A stretch of DNA of 64,000 bases from Deltaproteobacteria bacterium (GCA_016218815.1 JACRCX010000099.1:1-64000); one strand, 5' to 3'. Counted from the stretch's first letter, positions 9,388 through 18,337 are shown. Numbers and translations: made by a program. Notes: generated by a model from the sequence alone, not told the origin.

Positions 9388-11396
9388 CGCTCCTCCTCCC
9401 CCAGCCACGACAGCCCCCCGGTCGGGACGTACGTCGCCTGCTCCTCCATATCCGAAAAACGCTCCACGCCGCCACGCAGCGTCTCTGCGAAGTGCGCCGC
9501 CGGCTCCACCTGGTAGTGCCAGGCGTGACGCGAGCGGTCGGGCAGCCAGCGGCTGACCGTGCGCAGGATCACCGAACGCTCGTCGAACGGCATCGCCCAA
9601 ATGGCCGAGCGGAAGGCGTCGCCGTACGCGAAATACTGCTCGGCGTTGGACAGGTAAACCACGCGCATCGGCACCCCGAGCGCCGCTTGCGCCGCCGCGA
9701 TGCGCCCCGGCAGCTCGCGCGTCAGGTCGCCGCCGACGATCCGCACCCGGCCCTCCTGGAACAGCCGCCGCACGACGCGGTACAGCGCGGGGTCGGCCAG
9801 CCACGAGCCCGGCGCTCCGGCCTCGGTCCGGGCCGCCACCTTGTGGAAGTAGTTGCCCGCCGCCTCGAAGTTCTCGTCGAGCTGCGCCAGCAGCTCCGGC
9901 AGATCCTCCGCGCCGGCTTCCGCCTCCGCCACCACCGCCTCCGTGACCTTGCGCTCGAAGGAGTCCCAGCGCAGGAGGAACTCCTGCGGGGAGGCCGAGG
10001 CCAGGATCAGCGCGCGGTAGATGCGGTTGGCCTGGAGCACGACCGTGTCGTAGTCCATGAGCCAGACGAAGGACGAGCGTGCGGCGGCGAAGAGGGAGAA
10101 GTTCTGGTCCGAGCCGACACCGAGGTACCCGCCGCCGACGCCGGCGACGGTCGGGAACCACAGGGCGTGGTCCGACTCGTTCGAATTCGTCCAGTGCCGG
10201 GCGTCGACGGGACGGGCGCGGAGTGCCTCCGCCTCCACGCCTTCGAACGCCTCGCGTTCGGCCGGCGTGAGCGGGGCGATGCCGTCGTCCGGCGGTTGCG
10301 GCGCGCCGACCGGGCCGGGCGGGGGGGCATCCACGGCGCAGCGGAAGCCGAGACGGTGGCCGCGGGAATCGGGGCGCATCCCTCGGCGGCTCGACGTCCG
10401 GACCTGATCCGATTCCCAGAACCAGGACCCGCCGCGCAGCAGGCGGCGATCGCGGCCCGGGCACCGCTCCGCCCCGCCGCACGGGCCCTTCGGGTCCGTG
10501 CCGAAGCAGTCGTCGCCGCATTCGTCCGGGCAGCCGCGGTAGCACGGCGAGTACCAGTCCTGGACGAACTCGTAGGCGTTGCCCGCCATGTCGGAAATAC
10601 CCCACGGGCCGGGGGTGAACGAGCCGACGGGTTTCGACGCGCGCGGATCGCAGTCGGCGTAGTGGGCGCGCTCGCAGGTGGGCGGGTCCTCACCCCACGG
10701 GTAGGTCCGGCCGTCCGTCCCGCGCGCGGCTTTCTCCCACTCTGCCTCCGTGGGGAGCCGCTTGCTGACCCACGCGCAGTAGGCGGCGGCGTTGATCCAG
10801 TCGATGGCGACCACGGGCTGGTCGTCGTTGTTGAACCCGGCGTAGTGGTGCGCCAGCTCGCACACCCCGGCCGCCATGCACCGCCGGAAGTCGGCGTTGG
10901 TGACCTCGTGCCGATCGATGTGGAACGTCGAGACCGTGACCTCCCCGCGCGGCCGTTCGTCCGCATTCCCGTCGTCGCTGCCGCGCACGAACGGGCCGCC
11001 GGGGATGCAGATCATGTCCGCGGGCGGTTCCGTGCAGACGACGAAGGCCTCGGGGGTGCGCGCGGGGGACAAGTTCTCAGTTCTCAGTTCTCGGTTCTCG
11101 GATCCGGAGTCGTCTTCCCCTTCCGAAGAGCGGGTCTCAGCTCGCGGGCGGGGTTCGCGGTCGGTGCCGGCGTTCTCCGAGTCGTACGCGGTTCCGCCGT
11201 CCGCTTCGCTCCGGTCGGCCGGTCCTGCGGTCGCGGTGCCTTGCGTGCCGGTGGTCCGGGCCGCCGCGGATACGGCCGGGCCGCCGGTTCCTCGCCCGCG
11301 CTCGGCCGAACTCCGTCCGCAACCGAGCGCCAGGGCGACGAGCGCGAAGCATGCGAGGCGGAGGCCGGATGGCATGACGAGCGGCATCATGCCCAT
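9384..11396 (-). CDS. Lipoprotein: FGE-like domain fused to a second C-terminal domain
   Basis: About 670 residues. The signal peptide ends in lipobox LALGC (Cys 26). A low-complexity linker follows, containing the repeat-encoded stretch ENRELRTENL (about residues 100-109). Residues 125-354 form a formylglycine-generating-enzyme-like fold (IPGGPFVRGS, RLPTEAEWEKAARG, YPWGE, AGNAYEFVQDW, RGGSWF, LGFRCA). The Cys pair of true sulfatase-activating FGEs is not seen before LGFRCA, so a binding or non-canonical role is likely. Residues 385-665 form a separate domain (GVGGGYLGVGSDQNF, DYDTVV, VRIVGGDLT, VVYLSNAEQYF), possibly the methyltransferase-like type annotated in Leptospira as LIC_10091-like; that name is from memory. 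The stop overlaps the start of the TerC gene. Three candidate ATGs crowd the start. Confidence 0.7.
11072..11099 (-). repeat. Heptamer tandem repeat R5 inside a coding linker
   Basis: Four 7-bp units (AGTTCTC three times, then GGTTCTC on the plus strand). They encode glutamate/asparagine/arginine-rich residues in the linker between the lipobox and the FGE-like domain. The frame is kept because 28 bases plus flanks are absorbed in an unstructured region. Confidence 0.75.
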
Positions 11397-11468
11397 TCCC
11401 GGCGCGGGAGCAAGTCGACGGGGCGGCGGCGGACGGCGGGGCTTCCTCGCCGCCCCGCCGCAGCACGG

Positions 11469-12173
11469 CTACCAACCAACCCAATGAGCGCGAAGTGCCC
11501 GCCCGGCGGCGGGCGCCATCGGGCCGGAGTCGGATGGCAGAGCGAACCATGGGGCGATTCCGTCCACGGCAAGTCCGCCGTCGGGGTCAACACGTTCGGC
11601 GCTCCCCGGCCACAGCACCCACAGCGGGATGCTGCTCAACAGGAGCGCCCCGCCAACCGCCGTGATTGCGGCTCCTGCTGTCACGAAGGGCTCGGCTTCG
11701 AATGCGGCGCCGAGTCCGATGAGCATCGGGCCGCCGCCGAACATGCCGCCGCCGAGGATGTCGAAGAACACCGCCAACGTCTTCATCCACAGGCGATCGT
11801 CCAAGACGACCCACTGCTGGGGACCCAGCCCGATGTTCGCACGGAACTCGTGCGACTCCCCTGCACGCAGCCGCCATTCACCCGACGGCACCTCGATTTC
11901 GCAGGGCGTGGCGCACAGGAAGCTCGGCGTTGCAGGGGAAACCGGCGATCGAGGCCATGCGCGCGGCCCCTCGAGCACCCAGATCCGCAAGCCCTGCTCG
12001 TCGCTGTTGACGGTCAGCAGCGCCGTGCCGTCGCCCTCGTCGGCTGTGCCGGGCCGGGGGGCCAGCGCGCACATCGCGAGGAGCGGCAGTCCCGCGAGAC
12101 TGGGACCCACCCGCCGCCGAAACCATCGGCATGGCCGCCACGCGTCACGACGCTTCCGGAACACGCGGCTCAT
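11469..12173 (-). CDS. PEGA-like membrane protein, function unknown
   Basis: About 234 residues. A basic N-terminus and hydrophobic signal (LAGLPLLAMCALA) precede an extracytoplasmic region with a small beta domain (FLCATPCEIEVPSGEWRLRAG), the C-x-T-P-C-x-L-x-(V/L)-P-x-G pattern of PEGA-like surface domains. Two or three transmembrane segments follow (LAVFFDILGGGMFGG, GLGAAF, ITAVGGALLLSSIPLWVLW). It is a diverged relative of the protein at 34692-35468, which has the same order of PC motif then membrane segments. The frame is open upstream to 12362, but the ATG at 12173 gives a clean signal peptide. The ribosome-binding site is weak. No partner is evident. Confidence 0.55.
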   Translation of the reverse strand: MSRVFRKRRDAWRPCRWFRRRVGPSLAGLPLLAMCALAPRPGTADEGDGTALLTVNSDEQGLRIWVLEGPRAWPRSPVSPATPSFLCATPCEIEVPSGEWRLRAGESHEFRANIGLGPQQWVVLDDRLWMKTLAVFFDILGGGMFGGGPMLIGLGAAFEAEPFVTAGAAITAVGGALLLSSIPLWVLWPGSAERVDPDGGLAVDGIAPWFALPSDSGPMAPAAGRALRAHWVGW

Positions 12174-12277
12174 GGTAGCGCCCGTGTGGACCCCGGTCGA
12201 GCGCGGAACGACCCCGCCGTCGCGCTCCGTGCCGCTTCGTGCCCTCCGGAACGCCCCCGGACCAGGGGCCCGAAACC

Positions 12278-12324
12278 AATAACTCGACCCCAACGACCCA
12301 CCTACAACCAACAACTCCCACTCC
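12278..12324 (+). repeat. Dispersed repeat R4, copy a
   Basis: Contains CGACCCACC, ACAACCAACAACTCC and related units. It aligns with 49958-50004 over 47 bases at roughly three-quarters identity. Both copies lie in a gap between a minus-strand gene start and a plus-strand gene. Confidence 0.6.
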
Positions 12325-12385
12325 CCCCCTCCCTCCTTCCAACCCCGGAACGGACGTTGCATGATCGGCCCGCCGGAGGTGCACG

Positions 12386-14434
12386 ATGCGTCCCACGATC
12401 GTTTCCAAGCTGCCGTTCACGACCCTGCTCATCCTCCTCGGCGCCTGCTCGGGGGGCGTGGATCTCGCCGGCGACGCCGCGCCGGACGGCGCGGACGACA
12501 CGGCGGCTGAGGCCGTCGATGGCGCGGACGCTGCCGACGGGCTCGACGCGGCCGACGAGATCGGCGGGGAGGCGACGGACGTCCCGCCGGATGATGCCGG
12601 CCCGGATGCGGACGGCGACGGCGCGGACGACGGCGGGCCCGAGTGTGCGCCGATGGACGCGCACGCCGAGGGCTCGTGCGAGATGATCCTGCCGGGCGTG
12701 GTGTGGGACGGCGCGCACTGCCTGCCGCTGGGCTCGGGGTGCAATTGCGCCGGAGCCGACTGCGACGCGGTGTACGACGACATCGCCTCGTGCGTCGAGG
12801 CGCGGCGGTCCTGCTACGGCGAGGTCTGCGGGCCGCAGGAGGCGGCGGGGCGGGTCTGCGACGGCGGAGGCTGCGCCATCGTCTTCGGTCCGTTCTGGGA
12901 CGGACGCGAGTGCTTCACCACGGCGGGGTGCGAGTGCGCGGGGGCGGATTGCGGCGCTGCGTGGGCTTCCCTGGACGAGTGCGTCGCCGTGCACGCCGGC
13001 TGCGACGGGGCGCTCTGCCTCGCCGACGGCGGACAGTGGTTCCCCGCCTCCGCCGGCTTCTGCGGCTTCTCCTGCGGAGTGCCGAATCCGATCGCCTGCT
13101 TCACGCCGATCGATTCCTGCGACTGCGGCTTCGGCAGCACCTTCGTCCCCGGCTCCGGCTGCGCCCGGCTTGCCGAAACCTGCGACCCGGCGTTCCTGTG
13201 CGGTGCGACCGGCGGCACATGGCACCCGATGTCCGAGTGCATTTGCGGGTTCACCTGCGGCTCCCCCGGGGCCTGCGGCGCGTGCCTCGACTCCTGCGAC
13301 TGCGGTCCGCACGCCAACTTCGAGGAAGGCCGCGGCTGCGTCCCCGACCCGGCCTGCCCCGCGACCGACCGCGAGGCGGTCTGCACGGCCACCGGCGGCA
13401 CCTGGCACGACTGCTCCGCCGGCGACCCCTTCTGCTCGTGCGGCGACTACTCCTGCGGCGTCCCGAACCTCGTCGAACCGTGCATCATGCCCGGCTGCGA
13501 CTGCGGCGGACTCCGCAACTTCGACACGACCCTCGGGTGCGTCTACGACGACTCGTGCGTCCTGCGCCAGCCCGGCCAGGACTGCACGGGCGGCGCGGAG
13601 TATTCCACCTGCCGCGACGGGCTGGTCTGCTGCTCGACCTGCGGCGCCTACCCCTGCCAGACCTGCCGGCCGCCGTGCTGCCCGGACGATCCCGGGTGCA
13701 TGACCGACGGCTGCCCGCCCCCGCCGCCGGAGGGGGGAAGGGCGAGCCGTCGCGGGAAGGCGAGCGGACGAGCGGTCGGGGGAAGGCGAACGGTCGAGCG
13801 AGCGGTTGGGAGAGGGGATCGGTTTTTCGCGGGGCGCGTGCGCTGTGCTACAAACTCCGGTCGCGGGCCGCGAGGGGCCGCGAGGGAGGCGGGCATGGCG
13901 AAGAAGAGGACGGAAGCAAGGACCGAGACCCCGACGGCGGCCACGGCGGCGGGGCCGGATCCCCTGTTGGCGCTCCTGCAGCAGGACGGGCTGACGCACC
14001 CCGAACAGCTCGCCAAGGCGCTCGACACCTCGGCGGCCGACGTGCGCGACCGCATGCGGCGGCTCGAGCAAGACGGCGCGATCCTGGGATACCGCGCCAT
14101 CGTGGACGACCAGAAGCTCGGCGACGAGCGGGTCAAGGCGGTGATCGAGGTGAAGATGACGCCGGAGCGCGAGGGCGGCTTCGACCGCGTCGCGCGGCGC
14201 ATCGCCGAGTTCGACGAGGTGCACGCCGTATACCTCATGAGCGGGCGCTACGACCTGCTGCTCTTCGTCGACGGGCGGACGCTGCGCGAGGTCGCGTTCT
14301 TCGTCGCCGAGCGTCTGGCGCCGCTGGAGGGCGTGACGTCGACGTCGACGCACTTCATCCTGCGCCCCTACAAGCAGCACGGCCTGCTCGTCCACCAGCG
14401 CGGGGCAACCGAGCGGCTCCCCGTGACTCCGTGA
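12386..14434 (+). CDS. Cys-rich lipoprotein; frame stays open into the Lrp gene
   Basis: The lipoprotein part spans about residues 1-450. Signal peptide with lipobox (LLGAC), a long Asp/Ala linker, then more than 40 cysteines in repeated modules such as DSCDCGFGSTF, DSCDCGPHANF, PGCDCGGLRNF and ATGGTWH, ending in a Pro-rich tail. No stop follows. The frame continues through repeat R3 (13736-13815) and about 25 further codons into the Lrp/AsnC gene and shares its stop, giving a 682-codon frame. Either a large fusion protein is made, or the lipoprotein lost its stop codon to the repeat. A true stop could also be missing through a small sequence error. The ATG is preceded by GGAGGTGCACG. The function of the Cys-rich part is unknown; such proteins are usually surface exposed. 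Confidence 0.6.
   Translation: MRPTIVSKLPFTTLLILLGACSGGVDLAGDAAPDGADDTAAEAVDGADAADGLDAADEIGGEATDVPPDDAGPDADGDGADDGGPECAPMDAHAEGSCEMILPGVVWDGAHCLPLGSGCNCAGADCDAVYDDIASCVEARRSCYGEVCGPQEAAGRVCDGGGCAIVFGPFWDGRECFTTAGCECAGADCGAAWASLDECVAVHAGCDGALCLADGGQWFPASAGFCGFSCGVPNPIACFTPIDSCDCGFGSTFVPGSGCARLAETCDPAFLCGATGGTWHPMSECICGFTCGSPGACGACLDSCDCGPHANFEEGRGCVPDPACPATDREAVCTATGGTWHDCSAGDPFCSCGDYSCGVPNLVEPCIMPGCDCGGLRNFDTTLGCVYDDSCVLRQPGQDCTGGAEYSTCRDGLVCCSTCGAYPCQTCRPPCCPDDPGCMTDGCPPPPPEGGRASRRGKASGRAVGGRRTVERAVGRGDRFFAGRVRCATNSGRGPRGAAREAGMAKKRTEARTETPTAATAAGPDPLLALLQQDGLTHPEQLAKALDTSAADVRDRMRRLEQDGAILGYRAIVDDQKLGDERVKAVIEVKMTPEREGGFDRVARRIAEFDEVHAVYLMSGRYDLLLFVDGRTLREVAFFVAERLAPLEGVTSTSTHFILRPYKQHGLLVHQRGATERLPVTP
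13736..13815 (-). repeat. Dispersed repeat R3, copy a (coding-frame insertion)
   Basis: Purine-rich units of the GAGCGGACGAGCGGTCGGG type. They are the reverse complement of the CGCTCGCTTTCTC units at 16300-16462. This copy contains no stop codon in the lipoprotein frame and bridges it to the Lrp gene. Confidence 0.7.
13895..14434 (+). CDS. Lrp/AsnC-family transcriptional regulator
   Basis: 179 residues from the ATG preceded by GGGAGGCGGGC. An Ala/Thr-rich start is followed by a winged helix (PEQLAKALDTSAADVRDRMRRLEQDGAILGYRAIVD) and a ligand-binding RAM-type domain (VKAVIEVKMT, VHAVYLMSGRYDLLLFVDG, LEGVTSTSTHFILRPYK). The family senses amino acids and commonly regulates adjacent metabolic genes. 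The next gene is a class I aminotransferase, an arrangement known from Bacillus AlaR-AlaT, so it probably controls that gene. It is in the same frame as the preceding lipoprotein with no intervening stop. Confidence 0.85.
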   Translation: MAKKRTEARTETPTAATAAGPDPLLALLQQDGLTHPEQLAKALDTSAADVRDRMRRLEQDGAILGYRAIVDDQKLGDERVKAVIEVKMTPEREGGFDRVARRIAEFDEVHAVYLMSGRYDLLLFVDGRTLREVAFFVAERLAPLEGVTSTSTHFILRPYKQHGLLVHQRGATERLPVTP

Positions 14435-14462
14435 CCGTGCGCGGGGCAGCGAGCACGGGGAA

Positions 14463-14498
14463 GGGAATCTCGCGCAGAGACGCAGAGACGCAGAGGCG
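14463..14498 (+). repeat. Dispersed repeat R2, copy b
   Basis: GGAATCTCGCGCAGAG then CGCAGAGACGCAGAGG; matches copy a at 2719 almost base for base. It sits in the short gap between the Lrp and aminotransferase genes, next to an R1 copy. Confidence 0.75.
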
Positions 14499-14528
14499 TC
14501 TGTCCGCCGCCGGACCCGACCCGGCCCC

Positions 14529-14563
14529 CATCGGTGTTCATCGGTGTCCATCGGTGGTTTCTT
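14529..14563 (+). repeat. Dispersed repeat R1, copy b
   Basis: Three units of the CATCGGTGT type ending in GGTGGTTTCTT. It occupies the place where the aminotransferase start codon and leader would be expected. Confidence 0.8.
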
Positions 14564-14586
14564 CTTCGGGCCCCCGCCCGGGACGA

Positions 14587-15849
14587 GTGGCCGCCCACGT
14601 TGCCGCGCTGCCCGCGTCGGGCATCCGCGAGTTCTTCGACCTCGTCCGCCTGGCCGGCAGCGGGCCCGACGCGCGCGGGCGGCGGCTCATCTCGCTGGCC
14701 ATCGGCGAGCCGGATTTCGACACGCCGTGGCACGTCCGCGAGGCCGCGATCTGGGCGCTGGAGAAGGGTCGCACCGGTTACACCCCAAGCCTGGGCCTGC
14801 TCCCCCTGCGCGCGGCGATCGCCGACCACGTCGAGACCGAGACGGGGGTGCGCTACGACCCCGAGCGCGAGGTGATCGTGACCGTCGGGGTGTCGGAAGG
14901 CCTGGATCTCGCGCTGCGCGCTGTGGTCGAGCCGGGCGACGAGGTGCTGCACCAGGACCCGTGCTACGTCTCCTACGGGCCGTCGATCCTGCTCCTGCAC
15001 GGCGTTCCCGTGGCCGTGCCGACCACGGCCGACGACGGCTTCGCGTTCGATCCGGGCGGCGTCAAACGGGCGATCACGCCGCACACGCGTGCGCTGCTGC
15101 TCAACTTCCCGGCCAACCCGACGGGGAGCACGCTCGGGGAAGACGTCGGCCGGGAGCTGGCGCGGTCGGCGGAGCGACACGACCTGACGGTCATCGCCGA
15201 CGAGATCTACGCCGAGCTGACCTACGACGAGCCGGCGCGCTCGTTCGTGTCGTTCCCGGGGATGCGCGAGCGGACGATCCTGCTGCGCGGGTTCTCCAAG
15301 CCGTTCGCCATGACCGGGTTCCGCATCGGCTACGCGTGCGGTCCCGCGCCGCTGATCGACGCCATGAACAAGATCCACCAGTACGCCATGCTCTGCGCAC
15401 CGGCGCTCGCGCAGGAGGCGGCGCTGGAGGCGCTGCGCCACGGACGGCAGGCGCGGCTCTCGATGCGCGAGCAGTTCCGCCTGCGGCGCAATTACCTGGT
15501 GCGCAGCCTGTGCGACCTGGGCCTGGGCTGCCACCGCCCGGACGGCGCGTTCTACGCGTTCCCCGACATCCGCTCGACCGGGCTCCCGTCGCGCACCTTC
15601 GCCCTGCGGCTGCTCGAGGAGCAGCGCGTGGCGGTGGTGCCCGGCGGCGCCTTCGGCGCGGCGGGCGAGGGCTTCGTGCGCTGCGCGTACGCGGCCGGGC
15701 TGCCGCAGCTCGAGGAGGCGATCTCGCGGATGTGCGAGTTCCTCGCGGGCCTGCACGCCGGTCCGGCGAGTCGTGCCGCGGCGGGCGCCGGCGCCGCGCC
15801 TCCCGGCGAAGGGACGAAGACGCGGAAGCCTACTCGCCGATCACCTTGA
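14587..15849 (+). CDS. Class I/II PLP-dependent aminotransferase
   Basis: About 420 residues. Fold type I aminotransferase motifs in order: [47 protein letters not shown], the PLP-lysine motif [17 protein letters not shown], and the C-terminal arginine region. It transfers amino groups between an amino acid and a 2-oxo acid; the closest arrangement known to me is the AlaT-like enzyme beside an Lrp regulator. The frame is open far upstream, but GTG at 14587 gives the expected N-terminus (about ten residues before SGIREFFD). No ATG is present because R1 and R2 repeats fill the leader. The last 25 residues are low complexity, and the end overlaps the convergent yjbQ gene by 20 bases. Confidence 0.85.
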   Translation: MAAHVAALPASGIREFFDLVRLAGSGPDARGRRLISLAIGEPDFDTPWHVREAAIWALEKGRTGYTPSLGLLPLRAAIADHVETETGVRYDPEREVIVTVGVSEGLDLALRAVVEPGDEVLHQDPCYVSYGPSILLLHGVPVAVPTTADDGFAFDPGGVKRAITPHTRALLLNFPANPTGSTLGEDVGRELARSAERHDLTVIADEIYAELTYDEPARSFVSFPGMRERTILLRGFSKPFAMTGFRIGYACGPAPLIDAMNKIHQYAMLCAPALAQEAALEALRHGRQARLSMREQFRLRRNYLVRSLCDLGLGCHRPDGAFYAFPDIRSTGLPSRTFALRLLEEQRVAVVPGGAFGAAGEGFVRCAYAAGLPQLEEAISRMCEFLAGLHAGPASRAAAGAGAAPPGEGTKTRKPTRRSP

Positions 15850-16249
15850 CCAGGACGCGCTTGGATCGCCGGCCGTCGAACTCGCCGTAGAAGATCCGCT
15901 CCCACGGGCCGAAGTCGAGCCGCCCGTTGGTGATCGCGACGACGACCTCGCGGCCCATGATCTGGCGCTTGAGGTGCGCGTCGCCGTTGTCCTCGCCCGT
16001 GCGGTTGTGGCGGTACTTCGACGCCGGAGCGTGTGGCGCGAGCTGTTCCAGCCAGTCCTTGTAGTCCTGGTGCAACCCGCCCTCGTCATCGTTGATGAAC
16101 ACGCTGGCGGTGATGTGCATCGCGTTGACCAGACAGAGGCCCTCGCGCACGCCGCTCGCGGCGACCACGCGCTCGACCTGGTCCGTGATGTTCACGATGT
16201 CCATCCGCGCCGGCACCTTCATCGTCAGGTACTCGGTGGTCGACTTCAT
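15830..16249 (-). CDS. yjbQ: YjbQ/UPF0047 family protein
   Basis: 139 residues covering the whole family: [40 protein letters not shown], and the ending [16 protein letters not shown]. YjbQ proteins have low thiamine-phosphate synthase activity in complementation tests, and their true role is uncertain. ATG follows GGGAGGACCGGC, which decides the start although the frame is open upstream through repeat R3. The usual G-x-W-Q near the end is W-E here. It is convergent with the aminotransferase, and the two coding regions overlap by 20 bases. Confidence 0.85.
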   Translation of the reverse strand: MKSTTEYLTMKVPARMDIVNITDQVERVVAASGVREGLCLVNAMHITASVFINDDEGGLHQDYKDWLEQLAPHAPASKYRHNRTGEDNGDAHLKRQIMGREVVVAITNGRLDFGPWERIFYGEFDGRRSKRVLVKVIGE

Positions 16250-16299
16250 GCCGGTCCTCCCTTCGCGCCGTGGACGGTACCACGGCCCGCAGCCCGCGT

Positions 16300-16462
16300 T
16301 CACCCGCGTCCGCTCGCTTTCTCCCGACCGCTCGACCGCTCGCTTTCTCGCGTCCGCTCGCTTCCTCCCGGCCGCTCGCCCGCTCGCTTTCTCGCGTCCG
16401 CTCGCTCCCTCCCGACCGCTCGCCCGCTCGCCTTCCTTCGCCCGCTCGCTTTCCCCCGCCCG
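16300..16462 (+). repeat. Dispersed repeat R3, copy b (long array)
   Basis: About 160 bases of imperfect units such as CGCTCGCTTTCTCGCGTC and CCGACCGCTCGCC. It fills the gap between the yjbQ start and a lipoprotein gene and would carry the yjbQ promoter region. It has no stop codon in one frame of the minus strand. Confidence 0.75.
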
Positions 16463-16502
16463 CCCTTTCCGAACGGCCGGGGACGGGTTATGGTACCGGA
16501 CG

Positions 16503-16850
16503 ATGCGTCGCGTGGTCGCCCTTTCGCTGCTTCTCGCCGTCCTGCCGGGCCTCGGCTGCCCGGAGTACCCGGTCTGCGATCCGAGCCCCTCGGACAACAC
16601 CTGCAGCGGCGACGGGGACTGTACGCTGGCCTACTGTGCGACGCAGTGCTGCTTCTGCCCGCGTGCGTACTCGCGAGCGCAGGTCGACTCGACCTGGTGC
16701 CTGACCACCTACGGCTCGGTCACGCCGATCGCGGAGTGCCTGACCGGGCGGGACACGCGGTGCGCCGGCGGCCCGCCGTGTGTCTGCGCGTACGACGTCG
16801 AGGCGTGGTGCAACGCCGGCAAATGCGACCTGCGGGCGACGACGCCGTAG
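16503..16850 (+). CDS. Small Cys-rich lipoprotein, function unknown
   Basis: 115 residues. The signal peptide ends in a lipobox (PGLGC, Cys 19). The mature part holds about 14 cysteines in a compact domain ([36 protein letters not shown]), suggesting a disulfide knot on the outer surface. The spacing resembles short cysteine-rich modules found in other lipoproteins of this window, but I do not recognise the family. It lies between the long R3 array and an R1 repeat 11 bases after its stop. Confidence 0.65.
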   Translation: MRRVVALSLLLAVLPGLGCPEYPVCDPSPSDNTCSGDGDCTLAYCATQCCFCPRAYSRAQVDSTWCLTTYGSVTPIAECLTGRDTRCAGGPPCVCAYDVEAWCNAGKCDLRATTP

Positions 16851-16860
16851 CGGGCGGGGC

Positions 16861-16892
16861 GGAACCACCGATGGACACCGATGGACACCGAT
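16861..16892 (-). repeat. Dispersed repeat R1, copy c
   Basis: Reverse-complement orientation: ACCACCGATGG and two ACACCGATGG-type units. Its ATG at 16881 is in frame with the OmpA-like gene, so the repeat offers an upstream alternative start. Confidence 0.8.
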
Positions 16893-16910
16893 AGGAACAG
16901 GGAGAGCATC

Positions 16911-17489
16911 TTGCGAATCGTCGTCCTCGTGGCGCTCGGTACGGCAATCGGATGCAGCTGCTCGCGGCCACCCGGGCCGGTGGAGCCGCGACCCAGCGCG
17001 GACGCCGGCGTCGCCGCGGAGGACGCCGGAACGCCGCTGCCGCCCGTCGACGCGGGCGCGGCGCCCGAGGTCGTGGCCGTGGAGGACGCGGGGGCGCCGC
17101 CGCCCGAGGATGCGGAGCAGACGGAGCTGGTGCAGGGCACCGACGAGAACCCGGTCCGCATCTTCTTCGACGAGGACAAGAGCGACGTGCCGCCGATCGC
17201 CCAGTCGCTGCTCGACGCGGTGGCCGAACGGCTGCGGCTGCGGCCGTCGGAGGTCGTGCGCCTGGTCGCCCACAGCGACGGGCTGGAGCGGCTGGGGCGG
17301 GCCATGGAGATCTCGGGCGAGCGGGCGCAGGCGATCGTGAACTACATGGCGCAGCGCGGGGTGCAGCGCGAGCGCTTCATCATCGACGCCCGCGGCGCGT
17401 TCGAGCCCGAGGGCGACCTGGCGACGGACCAGGGTCGTGCCGAGAACCGCCGCGTCGATTTCGTCTTCGAGCGCGGTTTCGGGCCGTAA
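16911..17489 (+). CDS. OmpA/Pal-like peptidoglycan-binding lipoprotein
   Basis: About 192 residues. Lipobox IGC after a short hydrophobic core, then a Pro/Ala/Asp linker of about 55 residues, then a C-terminal OmpA-like domain (VRIFFDEDKSDVPP, RLVAHSD, LGRAMEISGERAQAIVNYM, GVQRERFIIDARG, GRAENRRVDFVFE). Such domains bind peptidoglycan and tether the outer membrane to the wall. The Asp of the usual NRRVD signature is present. TTG is preferred because GGGAGA lies at good spacing. The ATG ten codons upstream is inside repeat R1. It is convergent with the next gene. Confidence 0.75.
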   Translation: MRIVVLVALGTAIGCSCSRPPGPVEPRPSADAGVAAEDAGTPLPPVDAGAAPEVVAVEDAGAPPPEDAEQTELVQGTDENPVRIFFDEDKSDVPPIAQSLLDAVAERLRLRPSEVVRLVAHSDGLERLGRAMEISGERAQAIVNYMAQRGVQRERFIIDARGAFEPEGDLATDQGRAENRRVDFVFERGFGP

Positions 17490-17512
17490 CGGGCGACATC
17501 TTCTCCCGGACC

Positions 17513-18337
17513 TTAGAGCATCCCGTCTCGGCGCAGCTCGGCAATCAGGTCCAGCACTGCCTGCCGCAGGTTCTCTTCGGCCACGGCGCGCGACGACGAC
17601 GGGTCGCCGTACGAGTACGTCCAGTAGGTGAACAGCTCCGCATCGAGCACTTCCATCGCCGCCTTGCCGCTCGAGCGGAGATCGGCGAGCGCGGCGAGTT
17701 CCGCGGCCGTGAACCCCTCGGCCCGGCCCGACACATCCTCGTTGTCGTCTTCCTCGAAGGTCAGGAATTCGAAGCCCACGGCCTGCCGAAGCCTCTGGGG
17801 GCACGCCTCGCCCTCCCGGATCAGGTCCTGCGGCGCCAGGAAGTCCATCTCGGCCGTTCCGACGACCACCCCGTCCGACCCCGCGACCTCGATCGTCTGG
17901 TCCTCGTTCAGCCGTTCCGCGAGCGTCGGCGCCGCGCACGGATCAGTGTCGTCGCGAGTCGCTTCTTCCACCGCCCGGCGGATGACGGCGCGCCCCTCGC
18001 TCTCGGTCAGCCGCAGCAGATGCGAGACGTCTGCGGCGACCCCATCGCTGAACCACGTGTCATCCCACCCTCCGCCCGCGTCGTCGTGCCCACCGTCCAT
18101 CTCCGCGCGCGAATCCTCGACACGGGTCGAAGTATCCTCGCCGCCGTCGGGCTCGGGATCGGCCGCCGCCGCGACGCACCCGCCGGCGCCGAGGGCGAGC
18201 GCGGCCGCGGGCACCGCCGCGGCGCGCAGCGCCGTCCTTCCGACCGACTGCCTGGTCTTGGCGGCTGGACTTCGCGACGGATAGCGGGCCCTGCGGTACC
18301 GGCGGACCGTCCGAATGCGCAACCGACTCGTTTCCAT
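17513..18337 (-). CDS. Putative exported lipoprotein, function unknown
   Basis: 274 residues. An Arg-rich leader (RIRTVRRYRRARY) is followed by a hydrophobic segment ending in GAGGC, a likely lipobox. A 45-residue Asp/Glu linker leads to a helical domain (HLLRLTESEGRAVIRRAVEEATR) and a beta-rich part (TIEVAGSDGVVVGTAEMDFLAPQDLI). The helical stretch around the serine-glutamate-glycine-arginine motif may be the family signature, but I cannot name the family. ATG follows GGAGGGAAGCG. The long basic leader before the hydrophobic core resembles Tat-type signals, but a twin-arginine box of the usual form is not clear. Confidence 0.6.
   Translation of the reverse strand: METSRLRIRTVRRYRRARYPSRSPAAKTRQSVGRTALRAAAVPAAALALGAGGCVAAAADPEPDGGEDTSTRVEDSRAEMDGGHDDAGGGWDDTWFSDGVAADVSHLLRLTESEGRAVIRRAVEEATRDDTDPCAAPTLAERLNEDQTIEVAGSDGVVVGTAEMDFLAPQDLIREGEACPQRLRQAVGFEFLTFEEDDNEDVSGRAEGFTAAELAALADLRSSGKAAMEVLDAELFTYWTYSYGDPSSSRAVAEENLRQAVLDLIAELRRDGML

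Noticed and set aside
9492-12686. Plus-strand open frame of about 1060 codons antisense to the FGE-like lipoprotein
   Set aside because: No start signal, no domain motif and Arg/Gly/Ala-rich composition. The opposite strand carries a signal peptide and conserved domains.
13736-16462. R3 arrays considered as an insertion sequence
   Set aside because: No terminal inverted repeats, no transposase gene and no target duplication visible; they look like low-complexity repeats.
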